DNA of 64,000 bases from Nocardioides humilatus (GCF_008373755.1 NZ_VUJV01000001.1:1305687-1369686), one strand, 5' to 3'; shown: positions 49,532 through 59,203, counted from the stretch's first letter. The notes: generated from the letters alone by a model not told the origin. A program made the numbers and translations.

Positions 49532-51450
49532 TCGCCCAACCCGTAGTCGGCGGGATCCAGGACCCGCATCCGGTTCCAGGAGTCCAGGTAGGTCCACGGG
49601 CTGCTGACGACGATCCGACCGGCCTCGTTGCGGTACCAGGTGGTCATGCCCGGGTGCGACCAGATGCACTTGTCGAGCTCCTCGTCGAGCTCGTGGTTGT
49701 AGTCCCAGAACGCCTGCTCGGTGACCTCGAGCTGATCCACCTCGCCACCGGCCAGCAGGGCGATGCCCTGCATGATGTAGCGCACCTGGAACTCGCACGC
49801 CAAGATCGCGCTACCGCCGTGGCCGGCGTTGGTGTTGGGCCCGTTGAGGATGAACAGGTTCGGGAAGTCCGGCACCGTCACGCCCAGGTGGGCGCGAGCG
49901 TCGTGGTGGCCCCACTGCTCGGCGAGGCTGGCGCCTGAGCGACCGCGGATCTCCATCGGCCACAGGAACTGCAGCGCCTTGAAACCGGTGGCCCACACGA
50001 CGATGTCGGCCTCGTGCACGGTGCCGTCGTCGGTCACGACCCCGGTCGGGGTGATCTCACGGACGCCGTCGGTCACAAGCTCCACGTCGTCGCGCTGCAC
50101 GGTGCGGAACCAGCCGTTGTCCAGCAGCGGCCGCTTGCCGTAGGGCGGATACTCCGGGATGCAGGCCTCGTAGAGATCCTCCCGGTCCCCCAGCTCGTCC
50201 TTGATGTACTTGGTGAGGAAGACGCGGTGCCGCTCGTTCTGCTCGTTGATCGACTGCTCGGGGTTGGTCCACTCCGGGTCGATCCGCAGCGACGAGTGGA
50301 GCCGGTCGCTGAAGTTCCAGAAGGCGCGCAGCCGGTACCACCGGGTGTACAGCGGGAGCCGCTTCATCAGGTAGAGGACGCCCGCCGGCACGTCGCGGTG
50401 GTAGTTGGGGTGCGGCACGGCCCACTGCTTCGACCGCTGGAAGACGACGACCTTCGCCGCGACGCCGGCGATCGACGGGACCAGCTGCATCGCGCTGGCT
50501 CCGGTGCCGATCACGGCCACGGTCTTGCCCTCGTAGTCGACGTCGGTGTCCCACTCCGCGGTGTGCATGATCGGTCCGGCGAACGTCTCGGCGCCCGTGA
50601 CCGTCGGGATCGACGGACGGTTCACCATGCCGACCCCGGTGGCGAGCACCGGGGTGGTCAAGGTCGTACGACGACCCTCCTCATCGGCCACCTCGACACT
50701 CCAGGTCGACGACGCGTCGTCGAACTCGGCGCTGAGCACCTCATGCCCGAAGCGGATCGAGTCACGGATCCCGTACTTGTCGACCAGGCGCGCCAGGTAG
50801 CGGTGGACCTCCGGCCGCTTCGCGAAGAACCGGCTCCACTCACCGTTGGGCTCGAAGGAGAACGAGTAGAGGTGGCTCGGGGTGTCGACGCCGCAGCCGG
50901 GGTAGACGTTCTCCCACCACGTCCCGCCGATCTCGTGGTTCTTCTCCAGGATCGTGAACGGGACGCCCGTCCGCTTGAGCTTGATGGCGAGCGCGATGCC
51001 GGACAGACCAGCGCCGATGATGAGCACGCCGAAGCCCGGCACGCGCTGCTGCGGCACCTCGACGTCGCGCGACACCACGCCGAGCTCCTCGGCCAGCAGC
51101 TCGCCGTACGCCTCGTCGATGTCCTCGACCAGAGCGATCCCGAGCATGCGGGTGACCTGGTCGGGCGACAGAGGACGCTCCGAGAGGAGCCCCTCCTCCT
51201 GGTCGAGGATCACCCGGAGGGCCGCGGCGCGGATCTCCTCCTGGATCTCGATCGGGAGCGACCCGCTGTCGTTGTCGTCGAGGACTGGTCCGCGCTGCGG
51301 GCGGTAGGGCTCGGCGAGCCACTTGTCGTCGCCGGTCAGGTGCGCGAGTACGAGGAGCAGGGTCGGGATGTTCGCCTCCTCGAGCGCAGCGGCAAGCCGG
51401 CCACGCTCCCTGATGTCGGCGTCGACCGCACGGTTGATCGTCTGGCTCAC
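49528..51450 (-). CDS. Baeyer-Villiger flavin monooxygenase (HAPMO-like)
   Basis: This 640-residue protein has an N-terminal extension of about 130 residues before the first Rossmann motif (LIIGAGLSGIALAIKLK), as in 4-hydroxyacetophenone monooxygenases. The BVMO fingerprint appears as FAGPIMHTAEWD, and a second NADPH motif is VIGTGASAMQL. It converts a ketone to an ester or lactone using NADPH and oxygen. It stands 40 bp downstream of an enoyl-CoA hydratase and upstream of the secreted protein. Confidence 0.92.
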   Translation of the reverse strand: MSQTINRAVDADIRERGRLAAALEEANIPTLLLVLAHLTGDDKWLAEPYRPQRGPVLDDNDSGSLPIEIQEEIRAAALRVILDQEEGLLSERPLSPDQVTRMLGIALVEDIDEAYGELLAEELGVVSRDVEVPQQRVPGFGVLIIGAGLSGIALAIKLKRTGVPFTILEKNHEIGGTWWENVYPGCGVDTPSHLYSFSFEPNGEWSRFFAKRPEVHRYLARLVDKYGIRDSIRFGHEVLSAEFDDASSTWSVEVADEEGRRTTLTTPVLATGVGMVNRPSIPTVTGAETFAGPIMHTAEWDTDVDYEGKTVAVIGTGASAMQLVPSIAGVAAKVVVFQRSKQWAVPHPNYHRDVPAGVLYLMKRLPLYTRWYRLRAFWNFSDRLHSSLRIDPEWTNPEQSINEQNERHRVFLTKYIKDELGDREDLYEACIPEYPPYGKRPLLDNGWFRTVQRDDVELVTDGVREITPTGVVTDDGTVHEADIVVWATGFKALQFLWPMEIRGRSGASLAEQWGHHDARAHLGVTVPDFPNLFILNGPNTNAGHGGSAILACEFQVRYIMQGIALLAGGEVDQLEVTEQAFWDYNHELDEELDKCIWSHPGMTTWYRNEAGRIVVSSPWTYLDSWNRMRVLDPADYGLGE

Positions 51451-51490
51451 GGGATTCCTTCTCTCGTACTCGTCTACTCGTCGGGGTGGC

Positions 51491-52258
51491 TCAGGAGCCG
51501 GTCCACTGGGGCGCGCGCTTCTCCACGAACGCGCGAGCGCCCTCAGCCGCGTCGGCCGACGCGCGGACCGGGTCGGTGTAGGCGGCCTGGCGGTCGAAGC
51601 CCTCGTCGCCGGACCAGTCGGCTGACTCGATGACGATGCGCTTGGCTGCGCTCAGGGCGAGCGGGGCGTTGGCGGCGATCGCGGTCGCCAGCTCGCGCGC
51701 GACGGCGAGCGACTCGCCGTCGGCCGCAACCCGGTTGACCAGACCCCAGCTGCGCGCCTCGTCGGCCGACAGCGGCTCGCCGGTCAGGATCAGCTCCATC
51801 GCCACGGCCTGGGGGATCCGGCGCGGCAGGCGGAGTACGCCCCCGGCCGCGGCCACCAGGCCGCGCTTGACCTCGGGGAGCCCGAGACGCGAGCTCGCGG
51901 CAGCGACGACCAGGTCGCAGGCAAGCGCGATCTCCAGACCACCGCCGAGCGCGTTGCCCTCGATCGCCGCGATCAGCGGCTTCTCGCAGGGCTGGCGAGC
52001 GATGCCGAACGCACCGCGTCGGTCGTGGATCGGGCGCTCCTTGGTAGCGGCGAACGCCTTGAGGTCCATGCCTGCACAGAAGGTGCTGCCGGTGCCGGTC
52101 AGGATGACCGCCGCGACGTCGGCTCGCTCGTCGACCTCATCGAGGGCCTCGGCGAGCGCCAGGGCCGTCGGCAGGTCGATGGCGTTGCGCACCTCGGGGC
52201 GGTTGAGCGTGATCGTCGCGATCCCGTCCGCCACCTCGAGGAGCACGGCGTCGCTCAT
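51491..52258 (-). CDS. Enoyl-CoA hydratase/isomerase family protein
   Basis: This 255-residue crotonase-fold protein has TLNRPEVRNAID, TGTGSTFCAGMDLKAF and IEGNALGGGLEIALACDLV, the oxyanion-hole loops. A Glu in LPEVKRGL matches the second catalytic Glu region. It hydrates an enoyl-CoA or does a related step. Its ATG overlaps the SDR stop, so SDR, hydratase, monooxygenase and secreted protein form one operon. Confidence 0.9.
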   Translation of the reverse strand: MSDAVLLEVADGIATITLNRPEVRNAIDLPTALALAEALDEVDERADVAAVILTGTGSTFCAGMDLKAFAATKERPIHDRRGAFGIARQPCEKPLIAAIEGNALGGGLEIALACDLVVAAASSRLGLPEVKRGLVAAAGGVLRLPRRIPQAVAMELILTGEPLSADEARSWGLVNRVAADGESLAVARELATAIAANAPLALSAAKRIVIESADWSGDEGFDRQAAYTDPVRASADAAEGARAFVEKRAPQWTGS

Positions 52259-53022
52259 CGCGGCGACATCCGGATCGCGCCGTCGAGACGGATGGTCTCG
52301 CCGTTGAGCATGCCGTTGTCGATGATGCTGAGCGCGAGCTTGCCGTACTCGTCGGGCTCACCGAGCCGGCTCGGGTGCGGCACGATGCTGGCCAGCGAGC
52401 CGCGGACCTCGTCGCTGAGCCGGTTGAGGAGCGGGGTGTCGAAGGTGCCGGGAGCGATCGTGCACACGCGGATCTGCTTCCCGGCAAGGTCGCGCGCGGC
52501 GACGATCGTCATGCCCACGATGCCGGCCTTGGCCGAGGCGTAGGGGATCTGGCCGATCTGTCCCTCGAAGGCAGCGACCGACGCGGTCAGGATGCAGACG
52601 CCGCGATCGCCGTCGACCGGCTCGTTGCGCGCCATCCGCGTGGCGGCCAGGCGCAGCACGTTGAAGGTGCCGATCAGGTTGATGCCGACAACCTCGGAGT
52701 AGAGCTCGAGGTCGCCGGGCGATCCGTCGCGGTTGACGAGGCGTACGGCGCCACCGCGGCCGGCGCAGTGCACCAGTGCGCGGAGCGGGGCCACGGCCTC
52801 GGCGGCGTCGTAGGCGGCTTCCATCGCCTCGACGTCACGCACGTCGGCCGGCACGAAGGTGACCCGATCCCCCAGGGCCTCGGCGACGGCCTTGCCGTCG
52901 GAGGACTCGAGGTCGGCGATGACGACGCCGACGACCCCGGTCTCGAGCAGTCGCTTCACCGTCGCCAGGCCGAGTCCGGAGGCACCGCCGGTGACAACTG
53001 CAGAAGATCCTGAGAGGTCCAT
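52255..53022 (-). CDS. SDR, 3-hydroxyacyl-CoA dehydrogenase type II-like
   Basis: From ATG 53022 (AAAGG upstream) it has 255 residues. [17 protein letters not shown] is the NAD site, and [15 protein letters not shown] carries the catalytic Tyr-Lys. The [16 protein letters not shown]-like strand and the FDTPLL loop are those of HSD17B10-like 3-hydroxyacyl-CoA dehydrogenases that oxidise branched or sterol-side-chain hydroxyacyl-CoA. Upstream in-frame start codons are not needed. Confidence 0.87.
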   Translation of the reverse strand: MDLSGSSAVVTGGASGLGLATVKRLLETGVVGVVIADLESSDGKAVAEALGDRVTFVPADVRDVEAMEAAYDAAEAVAPLRALVHCAGRGGAVRLVNRDGSPGDLELYSEVVGINLIGTFNVLRLAATRMARNEPVDGDRGVCILTASVAAFEGQIGQIPYASAKAGIVGMTIVAARDLAGKQIRVCTIAPGTFDTPLLNRLSDEVRGSLASIVPHPSRLGEPDEYGKLALSIIDNGMLNGETIRLDGAIRMSPR

Positions 53023-53124
53023 CTGGACCACCTTTCGTTTTTTGAGGCTTGTTGTCTCTATATTAGGAGGTGAGGCCCGCAAGGGTCAATCGAAAGACGC
53101 CCCTGCAAGACGAGGAGTCCTCAG

Positions 53125-53892
53125 ATGGACGCGGACAACCACCTGCTCTGCGAGCGGCACGACGCCGGCTACGCGGTCGTGACGCTGAACCGGCCCGAGC
53201 GCTTCAACGCCCTCAACCACGCGCTCGTCGCCGACCTGCGCGAGCTGCTCGCCAAGCTCGAGGCCGAGGACGACGTCCGCGCGATCGTGCTGACCGGGGC
53301 TGGCCGGGCGTTCTGCGCCGGCGCCGACCTGAAGGCAGGACCCAGCGACGTGGAGGACGTCATCCGACGGCTCTACATCCCCCTCGTCGAGCAGATCGAG
53401 GAGATGCGCACGCCGATCATCGCGGCGGTCAACGGCGCAGCCGCAGGAGCGGGATTCTCGCTCGCGCTCAACGCCGACCTCAGGCTGGCGTCCACGAACG
53501 CCTCGTTCAGCATGTCGTTCGTCAAGGTGGGCCTCGTCCCCGACGCCGGAGCGACCTGGTTGCTGCCGCGCATCGTCGGCGCCTCGCGCGCGGCCGAGAT
53601 CGCCCTCCTCGGGCGCAAGGTGACCGCCGAGCAGGCGCTGACCTGGAACCTCGTCAACGACGTGGTCCCCCAGGCCGACCTGCACTGGCGGGCCTCGGCG
53701 ATCGCCGCCGAGCTGGCCGCGCTCCCCGCGTCCGTCGGGCAGGTGCGCGCCCTCCTCCACACGAGCGGTTCCGCGACCTTGGCCGAGCAGCTCGACGCCG
53801 AGGCCATCGAGCAGGGCCGGGCGCAGCAGCACCCCCACTTCGCCGAGGCCAAGCAGTCCTTCGTCGAGAAGCGGGAGCCCCGGTTCTGGTAG
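53125..53892 (+). CDS. Enoyl-CoA hydratase/isomerase family protein
   Basis: This 255-residue protein has TLNRPERFNALN, TGAGRAFCAGADLKAG and VNGAAAGAGFSLALNADLRLAS. The second acid region reads VGLVPDAGATWLL, with Asp in the place of the more common Glu, as in isomerase-like members (PaaG type). It is divergent from the SDR operon, with the promoter between at 53023-53124. Confidence 0.9.
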   Translation: MDADNHLLCERHDAGYAVVTLNRPERFNALNHALVADLRELLAKLEAEDDVRAIVLTGAGRAFCAGADLKAGPSDVEDVIRRLYIPLVEQIEEMRTPIIAAVNGAAAGAGFSLALNADLRLASTNASFSMSFVKVGLVPDAGATWLLPRIVGASRAAEIALLGRKVTAEQALTWNLVNDVVPQADLHWRASAIAAELAALPASVGQVRALLHTSGSATLAEQLDAEAIEQGRAQQHPHFAEAKQSFVEKREPRFW

Positions 53893-53902
53893 ACCCCGAG
53901 GC

Positions 53903-55060
53903 TCAGGCCTGGATCGCGATCCCATCGGCGATCAGGCCCTCGACGTCCTCGACTCCCCACCGGTCGAGCACCTCACGGGTGTCGCGGCCGATGGCCGGGG
54001 GCGCATCGGGGAGTCCGGACGCCGTACGACTGAACCGCGGAGCGGGCGCCGGCTGGCGGACACCGCCGACCTCGACGAACGTCTCGCGCTTCGCCAGGTG
54101 CGGATGGTCGGCCGCCTCGAGCAGCGGCAACACCGGTGCGACGCACGCGTCCGTGCCCTCGAAGAGCTCGGAGAGCTCGGCCTGGGTCCGGGCGCCGAAG
54201 GCGTCGGTGAGCGCGCGTCGGATCTCTGGCCAGTGGCTCCGGTCCGACCGGTCCATCTGGGCCGGGTCGAGCTCGAGCAGGCGGACCAGCTCGTCGTAGA
54301 ACTGCGGTTCCAGGGCGCCGACCGCCATGAAGCGGCCGTCCGCAGTGGCGTAGGTGTCGTACCAAGGCACGCCGCCGTCGAGCATGTTGGCCCCGGGCCG
54401 GTCGCGCCACAGCCCGCCAGCCATCATCCCGTGCAGCAGGCCGGTGAGGGAGGCAGCACCGTCGACGATCGCTGCGTCGACGACCTGACCGCGACCCGAC
54501 CGAGCGGCCTCCCAGCACGCAGCCAGGACGCCCATGACGAGGAAGGTCGATCCACCACCGAAGTCACCGACCAGGTTGACCGGCGGGACCGGCGCCTCGC
54601 CCGCGCGCCCGATGGCGTGCAGTGCGCCCGTGATCGCGATGTAGCCGATGTCGTGGCCGGCGGCCGAGGACAGCGGACCCTCCTGCCCCCACCCGGTCAT
54701 CCGGCCGTAGACCAGGCGCGGGTTGACGGCCCAGCACGCCTCGGGCCCCAGGCCGAGGCGTTCGGTCACGCCTGGCCGGAAGCCCTCGAGGAGTACGTCG
54801 GCCTGGGCGACCAGGCTCAGCACAGCCTCCACGCCGCGGGGTTCCCGCAGGTCCAGGACGACCGAGCGCCGGTTGCGGCGCAAGACGTCCACCTCGGGAG
54901 GGACCGAGCTGCCCTGACGTCCGGGACGCTCGATGCGGATGACCTCGGCGCCCATGTCGGCGAGCAACATGGCGGCATACGGCCCTGGGCCGATCCCGGC
55001 GAGCTCGACGACCTTCAGCCCCGCGAGGGGCCCCTGCGCCGGCGATGCTTCATTCGTCAC
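53903..55060 (-). CDS. Alpha-methylacyl-CoA racemase-like (family III CoA-transferase fold)
   Basis: From GTG 55060 it has 385 residues. VVELAGIGPGPYAAMLLADMG is the family III CoA-transferase start. The racemase pair appears as H136 in AAGHDIGY and D166 in NLVGDFGGG, 30 residues apart as in mycobacterial MCR (H126/D156). It should convert (R)- to (S)-2-methylacyl-CoA so that beta-oxidation of methyl-branched chains can proceed. It overlaps the ligase stop by 4 bp. Confidence 0.87.
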   Translation of the reverse strand: MTNEASPAQGPLAGLKVVELAGIGPGPYAAMLLADMGAEVIRIERPGRQGSSVPPEVDVLRRNRRSVVLDLREPRGVEAVLSLVAQADVLLEGFRPGVTERLGLGPEACWAVNPRLVYGRMTGWGQEGPLSSAAGHDIGYIAITGALHAIGRAGEAPVPPVNLVGDFGGGSTFLVMGVLAACWEAARSGRGQVVDAAIVDGAASLTGLLHGMMAGGLWRDRPGANMLDGGVPWYDTYATADGRFMAVGALEPQFYDELVRLLELDPAQMDRSDRSHWPEIRRALTDAFGARTQAELSELFEGTDACVAPVLPLLEAADHPHLAKRETFVEVGGVRQPAPAPRFSRTASGLPDAPPAIGRDTREVLDRWGVEDVEGLIADGIAIQA

Positions 55061-56853
55061 TCGGCGTACAGCCCCTCGATCTGGTCGGCGTACTTCACGT
55101 GGATGACCCGGCGCTTGAGCTTCGCGGTCGGCGTGAGCTCGTCGGAGTCGGGCAGCCAGGCCGAGCCGAGCACGTGGAACTTCTTGATCTGCTCGTTGCC
55201 GTGCAGGCGGGTGTTGGCCCGGTCAACGACCGCGCCGATCTCAGCGAGCAGCTCGGGCGAGGCCACGAGCTCCTCCAGCGCGAGCCCCTCGAGGCCGAGC
55301 TTCTTCGCGTGCACCGGAGCCGCCTCGGGATCGAGGGTGATCAGTGCGGTGACGTACTTGCGAGCGTCACCGATCGCGACGACCTGGCCGACCAGCGAGC
55401 TCTCACCGCGCACGGCGGACTCGATGTTGGCGGGCGACATGTTCTTGCCCGCCGAGTTGATGATGATCTCCTTCTTGCGGTCGACGATGGCGATGAAGCC
55501 TTCCTCGTCGATCGTGGCGATGTCGCCGGTGTGCAGCCAGCCGTCGGCGTCGAGCGCATCGGCCGTGGCCTCGGGCTGCTTGCGGTAGCCGGCGAAGTTG
55601 AGGTCGCCGCGGCACAGCAACTCGCCGTCCTCGGCCAGGCGGACCTCCACCCCGGGGAGCGGCTTGCCTGCCGTGCCGGTCTTGTAGTCGTCGACCCGGT
55701 TGAAGACGTTGAGCGAGCCCTCGGTGAGGCCGTAGGCCTCGAGCATCGGAACGCCGACCGCACGGAAGAACTGTGAGAGCGCCGGCGCCGACGGGGCGCC
55801 GCCGACGAACGCGGCCTTGAGGTTGTCCAGGCCGAGCCGGCCCAGCAGGGGCGCCAGACGCGGCAGGATCGCCTCGTGGCGCTCGACGAGCGCGGCCGCC
55901 TCCTCGGCGGGCACACCGCTGCCCGACTCGACGGCGCGCACGCGCTCGAGCCCGACCTCGAGCACCTCGGTGAGCGCAGCGCGCTCCTCATCCGGCTGAG
56001 CGGCGATCATGCCCTCGATCGCGACCTGCAGCTTCTCCCACAGGCGCGGCACCGAGAAGAAGGCGTCCGGGTGCGTCGACCCCAGCGCAATCGGCACCTC
56101 CTGCATGTTCGGGCAGGCCGTGATGGTCGCGCCGTAGCCGAGCGCCATGTAGTGCGCGGTGATCCGGCCGCCGGCGTGGGCCATCGGCAGGAAGGAGATG
56201 ATCCCGTCGGTCGGCATCGGCAGGGCGGCGTCGAGCGCGCGCTGCTCGGCCATCACCGTGCGATGCGTCCACTGCGCGCCCTTCGGCGGGCCGGTCGTCC
56301 CCGAGGTGTAGATCAGCGTGACCAGGTCCTCGGCCTCGACCGCACGCCAGGCAGCCTCGAAGTCGAAGCCTGCGGCGGGTGCGCCCTGGAGCGCGGCAAG
56401 GCTCACCGTGCCCTCGGCTTCTCCATCGACCAGGATCACCGTCTCGACCTGGCCGTCGAGGGTCGCGATGGCATCGAGCACCTTGGGCAGGAAGGTCTGC
56501 TCGGTGACGACGAACCGCGCGTCGGCATTCGCCAGCTGGTGGGCGATCTGCTCGGCCGGCGAGCTGTTGAAGATCGCGAACGGCACCGCACCGAGGTGCA
56601 CCGCACCGAAGTCCACCAGGTGGCACTCGGGTGTGTTGGGCAGCATGATCGCGATCGTGTCGCCGCGGCCGAGGCCGACGCCGGCCAGGCCGGCAGCGAT
56701 GCTTTCGACCCGCTCGGCGAGCTCGACCCAGGTGAGCTTCACGGAGCCGTCGATGGTGCGTAGGGCGACCTTGTCGCCATACTGCGCGACGGTGCGTTGG
56801 AACGCTTCGGGGACCGTGGCTGCCGCGAGCGGGCGGGCGTCGTTGCCGTTCAT
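55057..56853 (-). CDS. Long-chain acyl-CoA synthetase (AMP-forming)
   Basis: From ATG 56853 (CAGGAG upstream) it has 598 residues. It shows the AMP-binding motif YTSGTTGPPKG, EAYGLTEGSLNVFN, GWLHTGDIATIDEEGFI and the C-terminal NSAGKNMSPANIE and TAKLKRR lysine region. Length and motifs fit the FadD15-type long-chain acyl-CoA ligases. It activates a fatty or sterol-derived acid. The start at 56877 in the longer frame has no ribosome-binding site. Confidence 0.92.
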   Translation of the reverse strand: MNGNDARPLAAATVPEAFQRTVAQYGDKVALRTIDGSVKLTWVELAERVESIAAGLAGVGLGRGDTIAIMLPNTPECHLVDFGAVHLGAVPFAIFNSSPAEQIAHQLANADARFVVTEQTFLPKVLDAIATLDGQVETVILVDGEAEGTVSLAALQGAPAAGFDFEAAWRAVEAEDLVTLIYTSGTTGPPKGAQWTHRTVMAEQRALDAALPMPTDGIISFLPMAHAGGRITAHYMALGYGATITACPNMQEVPIALGSTHPDAFFSVPRLWEKLQVAIEGMIAAQPDEERAALTEVLEVGLERVRAVESGSGVPAEEAAALVERHEAILPRLAPLLGRLGLDNLKAAFVGGAPSAPALSQFFRAVGVPMLEAYGLTEGSLNVFNRVDDYKTGTAGKPLPGVEVRLAEDGELLCRGDLNFAGYRKQPEATADALDADGWLHTGDIATIDEEGFIAIVDRKKEIIINSAGKNMSPANIESAVRGESSLVGQVVAIGDARKYVTALITLDPEAAPVHAKKLGLEGLALEELVASPELLAEIGAVVDRANTRLHGNEQIKKFHVLGSAWLPDSDELTPTAKLKRRVIHVKYADQIEGLYAE

Positions 56854-56873
56854 CTGTTTCTCCTGATCCGAAA

Positions 56874-58403
56874 TCACTTCGCGGGACGGCCGAGCCGCCG
56901 ACGCCAGTCGTGCATGCCGAGCATCCGGAGCGCGGCGTCCGTGATGGCCGCCTTCCGGTGCGTGTAGGGGTACCAGTGCAGCTCGCGCTTGACGTTCACG
57001 CGCTCGCTCACGAAGGCCTGCTGGCGGCAGTACTTGCGGATGCCGTTCGCGCCACCGAAGCGGTGGCCGAGGCCCGAGGACTTCCAGCCGCCCATCGGCA
57101 GCGGGAACTGGAAGACGTTGGTCATGGCGTTGTTGATGTTCATGCCGCCCGTCTCGACCTGGGTCCCGACCCGCACCCCCCGAGCGGGGGTCGACGTCCA
57201 GACACTGCCGGCGAGGCCGTACGGCGAGTCGTTCGCCAGGCGGACCGCCTCGGCCTCGTTGGCGACCTTCATCACCGGCAGAAGCGGCCCGAAGGTCTCC
57301 TCGGTCATCACGAGCATCGAGTGGTCGACCCCGGTGAGCACGGTGGGCGGGTAGAAGAGACCGTCGGTCCGCCGCTGGCCGCCGGTCAGGACGGTCGCGC
57401 CCTTGGCCACCGCGTCGGCGACCTGCCGCTCTACGATCTCCATCTGCTTCTCGTTGGCCATCGCGCCGTAGTCCGTCGCGAAGCTGCCCTGCTCGTCGTG
57501 ACCGACGCGAAGCTCCTCGGCGGCCTTGACGAGCCGGCCGACGAACTCGTCGTACGCCGGCGCTTCCACGTAGATGCGCTCGACCGCCACGCAGGACTGG
57601 CCGGCGTTGAAGAGTCCGCCCCAGAGGGCACCGTGCACCGCACGGTCGAGGTCGGCGTCGTCGAGGACGATCATCGCGTCCTTGCCGCCGAGCTCGAGGC
57701 TCGCCGGTATCAGGCGCTCAGCCGCCCGGATGCCGATCCGGCGGCCGGTCTCGGTGGAACCGGTGAACTGCACCATGTCGACCTGCTCGACGACCGCGGC
57801 ACCGGTCGCGCCGAGGCCGGTGGCGACACCGAGGACGGGCGGCGCTCCGATCTCCTCGTTCCAGCCACGGACCGCCTCGGCCCACGCCAGCGGGGTCACC
57901 TCGGACGGCTTGGTGAGCACCGCGGCCCCCGCCATCAGCGCACCCGGGACGTCCATCATGGGCATCGCGAGCGGGTAGTTCCACGGCGTGATGATGCCGA
58001 CCAGCTGGTGCGGGCGGCGGATCAGCCGCAGCCGCTTGGAGATCGCGGAGACGTTGTGCGGCGACGGCGTCTCTTCAGCCAGGAACTTCTCCCCGTGCTT
58101 GGTGACGTAGTTGATCACCTCGACGGCGACCAGCAGCTCGATCTGTGCGTCGCCCCAACTCTTTCCCGCCTCCTGGTGCACGAGCCCGAGGAGCCGGTCG
58201 CGGTTGTCGGTGATCCAGTTGAGCCAGGCGAGCAGGTGCTTCTTCCGCCCCCGGGGACCCAGCGCCTCCCACGCCGGCTGCGCCGCGCGAAGACGGGCCG
58301 CGAGCGCAGCCACCTCTTCGGGCGTCATGTCGGGAACCACACCGACCACAGACCCGTTCGCCGGGTTCTCCACTGCGACCTGCGCCGCCACCGTCGAGCT
58401 CAT
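56874..58403 (-). CDS. Aldehyde dehydrogenase (acyl-aldehyde type)
   Basis: This 509-residue protein has ITPWNYPLAMPMMDVPGALMAGAA, the catalytic Glu in LELGGKDAM and the nucleophile in NAGQSCVAVERIYVEA. MNINNAMTNVFQFPLPMGGWKSSGLG and a C-terminal tail ending in a basic helix suggest a membrane-associated group oxidising long-chain aldehydes, but this is inferred. ATG 58403 is 6 nt after TAACCT. It heads an operon with the ligase and racemase-like genes. Confidence 0.9.
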   Translation of the reverse strand: MSSTVAAQVAVENPANGSVVGVVPDMTPEEVAALAARLRAAQPAWEALGPRGRKKHLLAWLNWITDNRDRLLGLVHQEAGKSWGDAQIELLVAVEVINYVTKHGEKFLAEETPSPHNVSAISKRLRLIRRPHQLVGIITPWNYPLAMPMMDVPGALMAGAAVLTKPSEVTPLAWAEAVRGWNEEIGAPPVLGVATGLGATGAAVVEQVDMVQFTGSTETGRRIGIRAAERLIPASLELGGKDAMIVLDDADLDRAVHGALWGGLFNAGQSCVAVERIYVEAPAYDEFVGRLVKAAEELRVGHDEQGSFATDYGAMANEKQMEIVERQVADAVAKGATVLTGGQRRTDGLFYPPTVLTGVDHSMLVMTEETFGPLLPVMKVANEAEAVRLANDSPYGLAGSVWTSTPARGVRVGTQVETGGMNINNAMTNVFQFPLPMGGWKSSGLGHRFGGANGIRKYCRQQAFVSERVNVKRELHWYPYTHRKAAITDAALRMLGMHDWRRRLGRPAK

Positions 58404-58424
58404 GTCCCTAGGTTATGAGAATAA

Positions 58425-58474
58425 GTGTCTCAATACAAGACTTCTGAGACCGCCTGACCAATAATAGAGACACT
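58425..58474. promoter_or_regulatory. GTCTCA/TGAGAC operators between ALDH and TetR genes
   Basis: GTCTCA (58427-58432) and TGAGAC (58445-58450) form an inverted repeat, and AGTGTCTC (58424-58431) is mirrored by GAGACACT (58467-58474). They lie in the 124-bp divergent gap between the aldehyde dehydrogenase and the TetR gene at 58528. The half-site resembles the TGTCTCA motif at 63683 and 63703. Confidence 0.6.
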
Positions 58475-58527
58475 CCTGCGTGCCATCTAGTGCCATTCTG
58501 AGAGAAGACGTCGGTAAACTTCCGACC

Positions 58528-59190
58528 ATGACCGTCGAACCGGCCCCGAAGAAGACGACCCGTCCTCGCGGTCGCCCGCGCGTCGACATCGACCCCGACG
58601 CCGTCGCCGACGCCGTCGCCGAGCTGTTCGCCGAGGGCGGGCTCGAGGCCGTTTCCATCCTCGACGCAGCCGAGAAGCTCTCGGTCAGCCGAGCGACGCT
58701 CTATCGCACCGTGCCGACCAAGGAACACCTGATCGGCATCCTCTTCGAGCGGAGCACCGGCGAGCTGACCCGCAACGCGAAGGCCAGCATGAAGGAGACC
58801 GACGACCCGGCCGAGCGGCTCCTCAACCTGGTGCGCCTCCAGGTCGACGCCGCGATCCGGATGCGTCGCTACATGCCGGTCTTCTTCGGCGGTGGCGACC
58901 TGCCCCCCGATGTCTTCGAGCGCTGGCACAAGTGGAGCCGCGAGTACGAGAAGATCTGGGTCGCGGTCGTCAAGGAGAACATGGAGGCGGGAGTCATCGC
59001 CGACGCCGAGCCCGTGATCACCGCGCGACTGCTGCTCGGTTCCTGCATCTGGGTGTCGCGCTGGTACCGCCCCAAGGACAAGTACACGACCGAGGAGATC
59101 ACCGAGGTCGCCGTCAACCTCGTCCGTTCGCTCCAGTCCGCAGCTGCGGCTCCGACGAAGAAGCCTGCCGCCCGCAAGCCGGGGAAGTAG
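58528..59190 (+). CDS. TetR/AcrR family regulator
   Basis: ATG 58528 lies 7 nt after TAAACT, so the leaderless start is chosen over ATG 58480. The 220-residue protein has a basic N-terminus (TTRPRGRPRVDIDPDAV), an HTH (ILDAAEKLSVSRATLYRTV) and a helical effector domain. It diverges from the aldehyde dehydrogenase/ligase/racemase operon and probably represses it by the TGTCTCA sites. Confidence 0.87.
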   Translation: MTVEPAPKKTTRPRGRPRVDIDPDAVADAVAELFAEGGLEAVSILDAAEKLSVSRATLYRTVPTKEHLIGILFERSTGELTRNAKASMKETDDPAERLLNLVRLQVDAAIRMRRYMPVFFGGGDLPPDVFERWHKWSREYEKIWVAVVKENMEAGVIADAEPVITARLLLGSCIWVSRWYRPKDKYTTEEITEVAVNLVRSLQSAAAAPTKKPAARKPGK

Positions 59191-59203
59191 CCCGGACTCC
59201 CCG

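Noticed and set aside
53070-54299. A 409-residue plus-strand frame across the enoyl-CoA hydratase.
   Set aside because: Out-of-frame reading of the hydratase, then antisense of the racemase-like gene; arginine-rich with no motif.
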